Assembly (NCBI GenBank): GCA_005882955.1 | Contig: VBBB01000148.1 | Span: 13,477 to 23,057 of the forward strand | DNA: 9,581 nucleotides | Source: Candidatus Bathyarchaeota archaeon | GTDB taxonomy: Archaea; Thermoproteota; Bathyarchaeia; 40CM-2-53-6 | Reading direction: 5' to 3' | Shown here: positions 1 through 5,601 of the stretch, piece by piece | Layout of the letters: each line of letters starts with the position of its first letter | Numbering within the stretch: the stretch's first letter is position 1 | Notes under the pieces: model-generated | Told to the model about the DNA's origin: nothing | Database searches by the model: none | The model's input: the letters and a program-made list of their open reading frames with translations, nothing else | Translations under genes and position numbers: made by a program

Positions 1-478
1 TTCTCCTGCATCAGAACATCAGTTATCTTCAGTGGATGCTCTGGTATGAGGAGGTTGTCGTTTGAGGCGACGAAGTGCTCCCAGTTGATACCCATGTCGA
101 GTACAGTATCAGCCAAATCCTCATCGGTTACCATAGAGGTCTTCGCCTCGTTAACGAAGCTCTGAAATTCCTCGTCGGGGACTTGTAGGTCGGTTACTGT
201 CCTAATGGGCCTTGGAGTCGTCCCTCCAAGCTCGTGGGCGAGCGTGTATGCGAGAAAGGTGAAGTTTTCGATCTCGGTAAAGTGTTTCATCCGGATTTCT
301 AACGGAGTATCGCCCGGTGGATTGGAGTCTGGAAAGTCTGAGATCTGAGAAACTCCCGTCTGCTGGTCGATGAATCGGAAGACTCTCGACAGTTTTAGCG
401 GGCTTGACTGTCTAATGCTTTCTCTAGAAGATTCTTCTTCGGACCACGAGTCTCTTCCTTTAGTTTCCGCGGCCATGT
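1..478 (-). CDS. Partial acidic hypothetical protein (N-terminal 159 residues, runs off the window)
   Basis: The minus strand is open from an ATG at 476-478 to the left edge with no stop, giving at least 159 residues. The product begins MAAETKGRDSW and is soluble and acidic, with no membrane segment and no signal peptide. It is rich in Asp, Glu and Ser near the start, followed by mixed helical sequence (for example MKHFTEIENF and VPDEEFQSFV). I do not recognise the family. Codon use looks like a real archaeal gene and the other frames are broken by stops. It lies about 110 bp downstream of the next leftward gene, with a perfect inverted repeat between them, so it may have its own promoter. 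The C-terminus is outside the window. Confidence 0.65.
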
Positions 479-569
479 TTCAATCCAGCTCTTGGTCCTA
501 GGCGGTGTATTCATTTCTGATCTGGAACCCGTGTCTCGGGTCAACGGTACTGCCAGGGCTCTAGTGGGT

Positions 570-588
570 CCAGAGTTGAGAACTCTGG
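570..588. promoter_or_regulatory. Perfect 8-bp inverted repeat with 3-nt spacer
   Basis: CCAGAGTT-GAG-AACTCTGG is a perfect inverted repeat starting a few bases after the stop codon of the leftward gene at 592-1065 and about 90 bp before the start of the leftward gene at 478. It could be a hairpin at the 3' end of the upstream transcript or a dimer-binding operator for the downstream gene. No T-run follows it on the minus strand, which argues against a simple U-tract terminator. Confidence 0.45.
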
Positions 589-591
589 CGT

Positions 592-1065
592 TTACTCTTG
601 TTTGTGATCGTCGGTAAAGTAACGCATAGAACCAAAAATCTTGGCGGTATCGGCCATCGGTCTTCGCTGGCGCGGTCGGCGGCTTGTGCTCCGCGGTTTC
701 GACGGCGGTTTGGCCATCTCTAGAGTTGGCAATGATGGCATGTCTGGCGCCTTGGCTTGCTTAGACAGGAGACGCCACTCTTTGCTTTCTCTGCGCCCAG
801 TCCCCATTGAACCAAGCAGAGTGAAGGTCCCAAGGGCGAAAACCGACATTGTGACCATAGACAGGAGTGCGTCGGCGAGGATGCTCGTCTGGAGGAGGCT
901 GATCACGTATTGTTGGAAATAAGCGTCATTCAGATATTCTTGGTACATCCAGACTGTAAGCGAGAGGATCGTAGCTGCCTGAGCTAGGATGATGATCTTA
1001 AGATAGCCAGGGATCGCTCTGTATGAGTGATTGGATTGCTCAGTTGTAGAGGGTGACATCCGCAT
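592..1065 (-). CDS. Hypothetical two-helix membrane protein with basic C-terminal tail
   Basis: The predicted protein is 157 residues. After about 20 polar residues there are two hydrophobic segments, roughly residues 21-42 (YLKIIILAQAATILSLTVW) and 60-86 (SILADALLSMVTMSVFALGTF). A Pro-, Arg- and Lys-rich cytoplasm-type tail of about 70 residues follows. This gives an N-in/C-in hairpin topology by the positive-inside rule. I do not recognise a family. Starts at Met1 or Met3 are both possible. It is transcribed leftward, away from the Cys-rich gene at 1239, with about 170 bp of shared upstream DNA. The tail is low-complexity and could bind nucleic acid or anionic lipid, but nothing in the sequence shows this. 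Confidence 0.55.
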   Translation of the reverse strand: MRMSPSTTEQSNHSYRAIPGYLKIIILAQAATILSLTVWMYQEYLNDAYFQQYVISLLQTSILADALLSMVTMSVFALGTFTLLGSMGTGRRESKEWRLLSKQAKAPDMPSLPTLEMAKPPSKPRSTSRRPRQRRPMADTAKIFGSMRYFTDDHKQE

Positions 1066-1238
1066 AGTTCACTCGCACTTATCGTATGTTGATACTCTTC
1101 TGTTCAATCTAAGCAGAACGAAACTCTACTCGAATAATGGAAGTAACTTCTGAGTCTCCATTGGAACTGAGTCTTGAACTCTCAAAGTTACAACATCGAG
1201 TTTAAGACCGTTCGCCTTTCTCAATCCCCGTTGAGAAT

Positions 1239-1415
1239 ATGTCTCTGACCAAGCAGAGTCTAGTATCGGAAGCCGTAGAGGTTCACAATTCGGCAATGGG
1301 CAAGGTGAAGGCGGGAAAGTTCTTTTGCGTCTGTGGACACTGCGACCATCATCTTCAGAGCGACTGTCTCAGCAAAGGTTGCTGGTGTTGCACAGCACAA
1401 GTTCAGCTCTCCTAA
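1239..1415 (+). CDS. Small Cys/His-rich, probably zinc-binding protein (58 aa)
   Basis: An ATG at 1239 opens a 58-residue frame ending at TAA 1413-1415; an internal in-frame ATG would give 39 residues. The C-terminal half carries CVCGHCDHH, then a spacer with SDC, then KGCWCC, that is C-x-C-x2-C-x2-H-H followed by three to four further Cys in about 22 residues. This spacing is what a compact zinc knuckle or treble-clef-like site would need. Very short proteins with a CxCGHC start and a CxCC end are, to my recollection, widespread in archaea and unassigned in function. The N-terminal 20 residues are helical and polar. A TTTAAG element about 35 bp upstream could be the TATA box. There is no obvious ribosome binding site, which fits a short-leader archaeal mRNA. 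Confidence 0.6.
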   Translation: MSLTKQSLVSEAVEVHNSAMGKVKAGKFFCVCGHCDHHLQSDCLSKGCWCCTAQVQLS

Positions 1416-1554
1416 CTCCGACCCATGGCTCAAGCTTCTGTACTCTTCAAGTCGCTGTAAGTTAGCTGAGACTCAAGCTCGAAGACATCATACTATATGC
1501 CGAAATTGATAACAACCAGGACCTGCGTCAGCCGGTGAAGCACAACGGTAGCAG

Positions 1555-1862
1555 TCAGAGGCAGATTGGTGCCCCTACCTTAGCATTTGAGGGAAGAGTC
1601 AAGGGATAGCCTGTGCAGCTCACATGGTAGTTTCCTGGTTGCACGAAGATTCGGAAAACTCCAGTCTTCAAATCGCACTGAGTCAAAAAGTCCGACTTAC
1701 CGAGACTTGGTCGACGTTTCCGTCTGGGCCTCGAACCAGAACGCTGCCTTGAGGATCATGGAAGGCTATGCTACAAGATACAGCGCCGCGATCGTAAGAG
1801 ATGCTCCTGACGATGCCTGAACGAGGATTGAATATCCGAGAAAGGTCGTGGAGGATCCGGCT
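1555..1862 (-). pseudogene. Broken exported beta-sandwich-like protein, C-terminal fragments
   Basis: Two minus-strand reading frames here make good protein sequence but are not joined. The first, read leftward from 1862 to a TGA at 1683-1685, includes CSIAFHDPQGSVLVRGPDG followed by NVDQVSVSRTF. The second, ending at TGA 1555-1557, includes FLTQCDLKTG, VFRIFVQPGNYHVSC and AKVGAPICL. The V-x-V-x-G-P-D-G and F-x-I-x-V-x-P-G-x-Y patterns resemble CNA-B/carboxypeptidase-regulatory-like beta-sandwich domains of surface proteins. The frame changes at a T5 run on the minus strand (plus 1685-1689); one extra T would join SRTF to LTQC. The upstream frame is also continuous, across a TAA at 1863-1865, with the small membrane ORF at 2036. 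This may therefore be one gene with a signal anchor plus an Ig-like domain. Real decay and sequencing error are both possible. Confidence 0.4.
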
Positions 1863-2036
1863 TTACGCTATCCAACTACACATTTGCTGGTAGGTAGAAA
1901 CAGAATATCCGAATGAGCCTAAAACCAAGCCTGCCAGGATGACGGCTGCCAGCTTCCTCAGAGGCGAAGCCAAACGGAATCGAGTAACAACTCTGTTGTG
2001 ATGCGCCCTTAAGCGTTGAGGATCTAACCTTGCCAT
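1863..2036 (-). CDS. Small membrane protein or signal-anchor fragment (57 aa)
   Basis: ATG at 2034-2036 gives a 57-residue product ending at TAA 1863-1865. The N-terminus is strongly basic (MARLDPQRLRAHHNR), followed by one hydrophobic helix (LAAVILAGLVLGSFGYSV) and a short polar end, which is the layout of a signal anchor or signal peptide. It begins 29 bp after the stop of the upstream leftward gene at 2066-2377, so the two are probably co-transcribed. The same frame continues past the TAA into sequence that looks like an exported beta-sandwich domain, so this piece may be the start of a larger interrupted gene rather than a complete small protein. No family recognised. Confidence 0.45.
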   Translation of the reverse strand: MARLDPQRLRAHHNRVVTRFRLASPLRKLAAVILAGLVLGSFGYSVSTYQQMCSWIA

Positions 2037-2065
2037 ATCGGATCATGCAGTGATCGGTCGTAGAA

Positions 2066-2377
2066 TTATCTAGTGATTCTTAGGGTTCGCATGCCCCAGA
2101 CTCGTTCGACAGTGTAGAGTTTGACTTCGCTGATTATGAGCGGTGTCTTGATCGATTTCATGTTTTGCGGCGTGAATTCCATGTAGAGAGGTATGCCGGG
2201 TGTGTTGGTGTAGAGTGCGCGGTCGACCATGTAGAGCCTGTTGAGATCTTGGAGACTGTTGCAGACTGTTGCTTTAATCCGCAGGACCTCCTCACTGATA
2301 GTGTCCAGTAAGACCTGGTCTGTATATCCGGAGTCTAAGACTCGCAATTCGCCTATGCCACCTGGGTCAAGCTTCAT
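2066..2377 (-). CDS. Hypothetical soluble protein (103 aa)
   Basis: The predicted protein runs from MKLDPGGIGEL to MRTLRITR. It has no membrane segment, alternates short beta-like stretches (ELRVLDSG, IPLYMEFTP, LIISEVKLYTVERVW) with one helical stretch (ISEEVLRIKATVCNSLQDLNRLYM), and looks like a compact alpha/beta domain. I do not recognise the family. It is first in a probable two-gene leftward unit with the small signal-anchor ORF 29 bp downstream. A TATA-like element lies about 60 bp upstream with a perfect palindrome between it and the start, suggesting regulated transcription. The overlapping plus-strand frame at 2241-2444 is less protein-like. Confidence 0.55.
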   Translation of the reverse strand: MKLDPGGIGELRVLDSGYTDQVLLDTISEEVLRIKATVCNSLQDLNRLYMVDRALYTNTPGIPLYMEFTPQNMKSIKTPLIISEVKLYTVERVWGMRTLRITR

Positions 2378-2408
2378 GTCTCAACCAGCCAGAGCAGATC
2401 TAGGAACA

Positions 2409-2423
2409 GTACTCTACGAGTAC
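2409..2423. promoter_or_regulatory. Perfect palindrome GTACTC-TAC-GAGTAC, possible operator
   Basis: A perfect 6-bp inverted repeat with a 3-nt spacer lies 32 bp upstream of the start of the leftward gene at 2377. It is about 15-20 bp downstream of a TATA-like element, that is, at or next to the expected transcription start. This is where many archaeal repressors bind. Confidence 0.35.
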
Positions 2424-2438
2424 CTAGTGCTTCGCCGC

Positions 2439-2447
2439 TTATAATCC
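2439..2447 (-). promoter_or_regulatory. Possible TATA box for the leftward gene at 2377
   Basis: On the minus strand this reads GATTATAAG, about 62-70 nt before the ATG at 2377. A TATA element centred near -26 would put the transcript start near 2415-2418, inside the palindrome at 2409-2423. The assignment rests on sequence and spacing only. Confidence 0.3.
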
Positions 2448-2457
2448 GTATCGCAAC

Positions 2458-2476
2458 CCACGCGTCCCGCGCGTGG
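2458..2476. promoter_or_regulatory. GC-rich inverted repeat (7 bp arms, 5-nt loop)
   Basis: CCACGCG-TCCCG-CGCGTGG sits in the 179-bp space between the divergent genes starting at 2377 and 2557. As it is in a divergent promoter region it is more likely a protein site or a 5'-leader hairpin than a terminator. No other support. Confidence 0.3.
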
Positions 2477-2556
2477 AACATCCATCAAACCTCCATGATC
2501 TTAAACGATTCCGCGAAAAAGTCAAATGAACAGTGCTGCGACCGAGTAGATAGTTC

Positions 2557-3148
2557 TTGTCGGGCAATGATCGGTTCGGATACTGGATGGGAATCCTCGG
2601 GAGCGTTAGCACTGTGCTATGGCTAGCTCGACGATTTGGCCGAGCCAGGAGGAAGAAAAAAATTCCAAGTCTGAGAAAGCCGAAAACTGATCCTCGTCTT
2701 TCCATGCCAGGCTATGAGGTCTACGGCGAAGTGAAGCAGATAATGTACTTGTGGCGCTTGATTCTTGCTAGCCTAATCTCTCTAGTGTTGAGCGCAGGAG
2801 CTTGGATCGACGTACCTCAAAACCTATCGGGTCTCGCGTTTTTTGTCGCGTTTACCTTAGCCGCCGCAACGGTCTTCGCATTCTATCTGGGCAATAAACG
2901 GATGCCAGTCGCGATAAAGCATGACCAAGAGAATTTGTTGATCACAGGTATCGTGGACTCTGGCGTACTAGTTCCATCAAGAGTCGAATTCGCCAGTCCA
3001 ACGAGTCTCTACATTGAGCGGCAAGGCCAAAAAGCTAGCCTCAAAGAAGATAGTTCTGTTCTTTGCGTCAGCTGAAGATACCCGCAAAGTAGCCGAGTGG
3101 CTCTCAACAAGCGCAGCGCAGGACAAGACGCCACCACTTCCGAGTTAG
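2557..3148 (+). CDS. Membrane protein with C-terminal PH-like domain, one frame change
   Basis: Starts are TTG 2557 or ATG 2587. An N-terminal hydrophobic stretch (WMGILGSVSTVLWLA) is followed by a basic linker (RARRKKK) and two membrane helices (LWRLILASLISLVLSAGAWI and LSGLAFFVAFTLAAATVFAF). A cytoplasmic beta-rich tail then reads MPVAIKHDQENLLITGIV and RVEFASPTSLYIERQGQK. In the first frame it stops at TGA 3073-3075. In the next frame the sequence continues convincingly as KKIVLFFASAEDTRKVAEWLS, a beta strand plus a C-terminal helix, and stops at TAG 3146-3148. Removing one A from the A5 run at 3029-3033 joins them as GQKLASKKIVLFF. Helical hairpin, beta sheet and terminal helix resemble membrane-anchored bacterial-type PH domain proteins, but the family is not certain. 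The corrected stop overlaps the stop of the convergent gene at 3145. Confidence 0.55.
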
Positions 3149-3447
3149 CTGGGGTTCTTCTCTCTACTCCTTGTGAGTTGTGCTCTCAACCTTTGCTCGA
3201 TCATATCCGCGTCCGTCGACGAGTCGAAAATCATCCTGATATCTCCGTAATGCCAAAAACCGGTAGCGACGACCAGGATCACCGCGTCAATTCGGTCAAT
3301 TTTTTTCGGGATTACTTCGAAAATATTCTTCCCAGGATCTACGACGAAACAGATGTCTCTTTCAAACCGGATACGAAATCTCTTGACGTAGGCATATTCC
3401 CCTCCTGCTGCAACGACCATTGCCCAGATTCCATCGTCTTCATTCAT
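3145..3447 (-). CDS. Hypothetical protein (100 aa), alpha/beta
   Basis: The product begins MNEDDGIWAMVVAAGGEYAY and continues with KRFRIRFERDICFVVDPG, FEVIPKKIDRIDAVILVVATG and a C-terminal helix EQRLRAQLTRSREK. It is probably a small soluble beta-rich domain with a terminal amphipathic helix. VVDPGKNIFEVIPKKIDRIDA resembles strand-turn-strand patterns of PH-like or Sm-like folds but is not diagnostic. A GGAG ribosome binding site lies five bases before the ATG, supporting this start. Its TAA overlaps the TAG of the convergent gene by two bases. I do not recognise the family. The plus-strand frame over the same stretch (3097-3492) is a shadow. Confidence 0.6.
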   Translation of the reverse strand: MNEDDGIWAMVVAAGGEYAYVKRFRIRFERDICFVVDPGKNIFEVIPKKIDRIDAVILVVATGFWHYGDIRMIFDSSTDADMIEQRLRAQLTRSREKNPS

Positions 3448-3598
3448 TCTCCTAGCCAGGACGTCTACTCAGCGAAATGGTTCAAGAAATAGACTTGAGG
3501 CAGAGATTCGTAATATTGTTAGAGGCTCATAGTTAGATCCCGATCATCCTTTCTTAGCAGCGACCAAGGCAAATTATCTCTCGCACAGTCCAACAGCC

Positions 3599-4021
3599 TC
3601 ACTCTGTCTTTCCAATAGTTATTCCGAGGACGTTGGGCCTCGTTATTTGAAGCAGGGCGAGAGGGTTGCCGCTTGGATCATTGAACCTGTAACATGGTCC
3701 TTCAGGAATTTCGAACCGTTCTCCCTCAGGCTTCCAGCCCTTCTGTCGAAGCTCCTTTGACACCGCCTGCAAGTCGTCTACTTGGAAGATCAAGATGCAG
3801 CTGGGCGCGGGTCGATGGTCTGCGAGGAGAAGGAGCGGGCCCTCACCGAGTCGAAGAGCGGCGACTCGAGTGCCAAAGCTGAAGATGTCCCAGATCTTCC
3901 GAGCTCCCAGGACCTTTGTGTAGTAGTCAACGTCTTTCTGGACATCGGAAGTTCCCATGTAGAGATATCTGAGACGCCCAAACAGTGCGTCCCTCTTGTT
4001 AGTCATGAATTCTTCAAACAA
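3599..4021 (-). CDS. VOC-superfamily (glyoxalase/bleomycin-resistance fold) protein
   Basis: The protein is 140 residues from TTG 4021, or 135 from the ATG at 4004-4006, which I prefer because the domain starts near FGRLRYLYMG. One VOC domain is present with paired beta-alpha-beta-beta-beta modules. The first includes DVDYYTKVLGARKIWDIF and RVAALRLGEGPLLLLAD. The second includes CILIFQVDDLQAVSKELRQK and the hallmark YRFNDPSGNPLALLQI. VOC enzymes normally bind a metal through His/Glu residues at the starts and ends of the central strands. Here the expected ligands seem replaced: Tyr/Leu in the first strand, Gln before VDDL, and Ala/Gln where a Glu usually follows GNP. It is more likely a substrate-binding or sequestering protein than a glyoxalase. 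It lies 65 bp downstream of the large membrane protein gene on the same strand. Confidence 0.8.
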   Translation of the reverse strand: MFEEFMTNKRDALFGRLRYLYMGTSDVQKDVDYYTKVLGARKIWDIFSFGTRVAALRLGEGPLLLLADHRPAPSCILIFQVDDLQAVSKELRQKGWKPEGERFEIPEGPCYRFNDPSGNPLALLQITRPNVLGITIGKTE

Positions 4022-4086
4022 AGATTGTACGCGCTGAGTTGAAATGTTTCTCGATCAGAGAGACCTGCGAAACGTTTGTTCTCGTA

Positions 4087-5229
4087 CTAGATACGAAGGA
4101 AAATGAGAATCATGATTCTCGCGACCACACCGAGAACCGGAGGCAGGACAAGAACGGTTGCGAGTCGGGTAATGACTCCCAAGTCGAAGGGCCAAGTCTG
4201 TATCCTGTGAATATCGCTCTCAATCTGGCGGACAATTGAGATTTCACTGGCCAAGGCGTCTTTCTCGTTCGCGTTCTCGGACTGGTCGGAATGGGTCATG
4301 CGATCTTTCAGGCGTTGGACAAGATTGGTATAGCGAGGTGTAATCCAGCTGAGCTCCTGACGTCGAGCCTCTTGGAGCCGGCGATGGATGCCAAGTAGGG
4401 GAATTAAGAAGAGAATAACCCCAACTAGTATGAGTCCGCCTAGGATGATCAGGTCGCTCGCGCGAAAGCTTCCCAGTCCAACAGTTACCCCACCGGGAAC
4501 TTCCACGTTTATGGTGATGAGTTGGAGGAACGTTACTATTATCGGGAAGATGGCGTAGACGCTTACCAGCCTCATCGAGACAGTGCCAAACGGCTTCAGG
4601 CCGAGGGTCCGATCCTCCGTGAAGGGTTTCAGTTGAAACGGAAGTTTTCCAGCCCGATATATCGCCAGCATAGAAGAACCGTACGTCCAGAGGAAGAAGG
4701 CAAGGATGAGGAAGAAATATGCGAAGACGAGAACGTGGTTAGAGACAGCCCCTTCGAAGCTCAACGGAATAGGCGAGACTAGGTTGATGACTACGAGGAG
4801 TATGATCCAGACTATCAAGACTCTTGAGAGTCGAATGGGCGGCGTTCTCAAGCCTAACGCCGTGTTCTCGGGGCTCATCCCCTTCGCATACTCGCTTAAT
4901 CGGTCCATTCTTGTGGCAATGTATCTCATGGAGTAAAGGAAGTAGAGCATGATGAGAGAAAAAACTAGAGCCTCGTCGAGGATTAGGCTTCCAAATCCCT
5001 GCGAAGGAACAAGCACGTATTCTATCGTCGAAAGAATTTTTGTCGGAACGAAACTGACGATGACAGCTCCAAGCCAGAACGGTAGCGTCCTAAGAAACCC
5101 GCCAACCGGGAACGTGTTGGGGGCGTGGCCATCGCTCTTCATATTCGTCGAGGGGGTCGAGTCGCTTAGAGAAGAAGCCTTGCCCCTACGAGTGAGGCAC
5201 GATCGGACCCGAGACGAAGACGACAACAA
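4087..5229 (-). CDS. Polytopic membrane protein, family unknown (380 aa)
   Basis: From TTG 5229 the product is 380 residues. The first ATG (5140-5142, MKSDGHAPN) would give 351, and the 29 extra residues are Ser/Arg-rich and may be untranslated, so the start is uncertain. About seven membrane helices can be drawn: roughly residues 44-66, 80-100, 138-156, 164-186, 218-240, 257-283 and 356-378. A long cytoplasmic loop precedes the last helix; it contains RRLQEARRQELSWITPRY and a charged coiled stretch. The C-terminal motif IHRIQTWPFDLGVITRLATV (helix, Trp-Pro-Phe, then membrane) recurs, as I remember, in archaeal membrane proteins of unassigned function. No transporter or enzyme motif is recognised. 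It starts 41 bp after the tRNA-Asn 3' end on the same strand, so it could share the tRNA transcript or start internally. Confidence 0.75.
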   Translation of the reverse strand: MLSSSSRVRSCLTRRGKASSLSDSTPSTNMKSDGHAPNTFPVGGFLRTLPFWLGAVIVSFVPTKILSTIEYVLVPSQGFGSLILDEALVFSLIMLYFLYSMRYIATRMDRLSEYAKGMSPENTALGLRTPPIRLSRVLIVWIILLVVINLVSPIPLSFEGAVSNHVLVFAYFFLILAFFLWTYGSSMLAIYRAGKLPFQLKPFTEDRTLGLKPFGTVSMRLVSVYAIFPIIVTFLQLITINVEVPGGVTVGLGSFRASDLIILGGLILVGVILFLIPLLGIHRRLQEARRQELSWITPRYTNLVQRLKDRMTHSDQSENANEKDALASEISIVRQIESDIHRIQTWPFDLGVITRLATVLVLPPVLGVVARIMILIFLRI

Positions 5230-5237
5230 AAGACCTG

Positions 5238-5249
5238 CCCAAGAATGGG
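5238..5249 (-). terminator. Weak hairpin followed by a short T-run downstream of tRNA-Asn
   Basis: On the minus strand CCCA-TTCT-TGGG is followed within a few bases by TTTT, about 21 nt after the CCA of the tRNA. It may contribute to tRNA 3' termination before the membrane protein gene. The stem is only four base pairs. Confidence 0.25.
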
Positions 5250-5269
5250 TTCAAAATTCGTTGAAGTTT

Positions 5270-5431
5270 TGGCGCCGCCGAGAGGGTTCGAACCTCTGGC
5301 CGGGCCCGTCCTGTGGGCTCTCTGACCAACGGGTTGCTGCAGTGGCTTTCTTTAACAGCTTCAGCCTCAGTTTTCAGCTGAGCCCGCTGCTCTACCACTG
5401 AGCTCGCGCCCCTGATTGAGGGAACGGCGGC
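5270..5431 (-). tRNA. tRNA-Asn(GTT) interrupted by four introns
   Basis: Read leftward, this 162-bp locus gives a 75-nt tRNA after removing four introns. Acceptor GCCGCCG (5425-5431) pairs perfectly with CGGCGGC (5274-5280); discriminator G and an encoded CCA follow. D-stem GCTC/GAGC, anticodon stem GCGGG/CCCGT, loop CTGTTAA (anticodon at 5354-5356), variable TGGTC and T-stem AGAGG/CCTCT are all canonical. U8, A9, G73 and the GTT anticodon fit archaeal Asn. Introns: 5405-5423 (8/9, 19 nt), 5360-5383 (30/31, 24 nt), 5335-5352 (37/38, 18 nt), 5296-5321 (50/51, 26 nt). Each has a four-pair central helix with 3-nt bulges: CGCC:GGCG, CAGC:GCTG, CTGT:GCAG (one GU) and GGTC:GGCC (one GU). The 37/38 motif needs the 30/31 intron removed first to restore the stem. 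The introns are predictions from structure; the exons and identity look firm. Confidence 0.85.
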
Positions 5432-5470
5432 CCGCTTCTAGCCGGCGGCAACGGCAATCCGGAAACTCCG

Positions 5471-5479
5471 TTTATTAAA
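5471..5479 (-). promoter_or_regulatory. TATA box of the tRNA-Asn gene
   Basis: The minus strand reads TTTAATAAA, 40-48 nt before the first base of the tRNA. A start about 26 nt downstream would give a leader of about 14 nt, suitable for RNase P processing. An isolated A+T-rich element in otherwise GC-rich upstream sequence. Confidence 0.55.
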
Positions 5480-5601
5480 GGATAAGGCCAGAAGCCTCCG
5501 CGATTCTAAGACCTAGAAACGAACGTTTGGAGTAACGGCATCAGTCAAGAAACCCGACAAGACGAATCACCAGCTTGCCTTCGAAGAGGGAACATTAGTT
5601 C

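Noticed and set aside
1587..1820. Plus-strand 77-codon frame
   Set aside because: The minus strand here gives much better protein fragments (VLVRGPDG), so this is most likely a shadow.
2439..2705. Minus-strand 88-codon frame
   Set aside because: It is antisense to the membrane protein start at 2557 and runs through the divergent promoter region; Arg-rich shadow composition.
3097..3492. Plus-strand 131-codon frame
   Set aside because: It overlaps the better minus-strand gene at 3145-3447, which has a good ribosome binding site and a more protein-like composition; its start also lies within the corrected rightward gene.
4949..5401. Plus-strand 150-codon frame
   Set aside because: It runs antisense through the membrane protein start and the tRNA-Asn; its RREGSNLWP peptide is a tRNA shadow.
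5270..5431. Alternative identities for the interrupted tRNA: Phe (CTGAAAA loop), Ala (CGC) or Val (CAC)
   Set aside because: The Phe-like loop lies in the hairpin of the 30/31 intron and has no proper connection to the D-arm. Ala lacks G3-U70, and both Ala and Val would normally have A73. Only Asn gives canonical loops with BHB motifs at every junction and G73.
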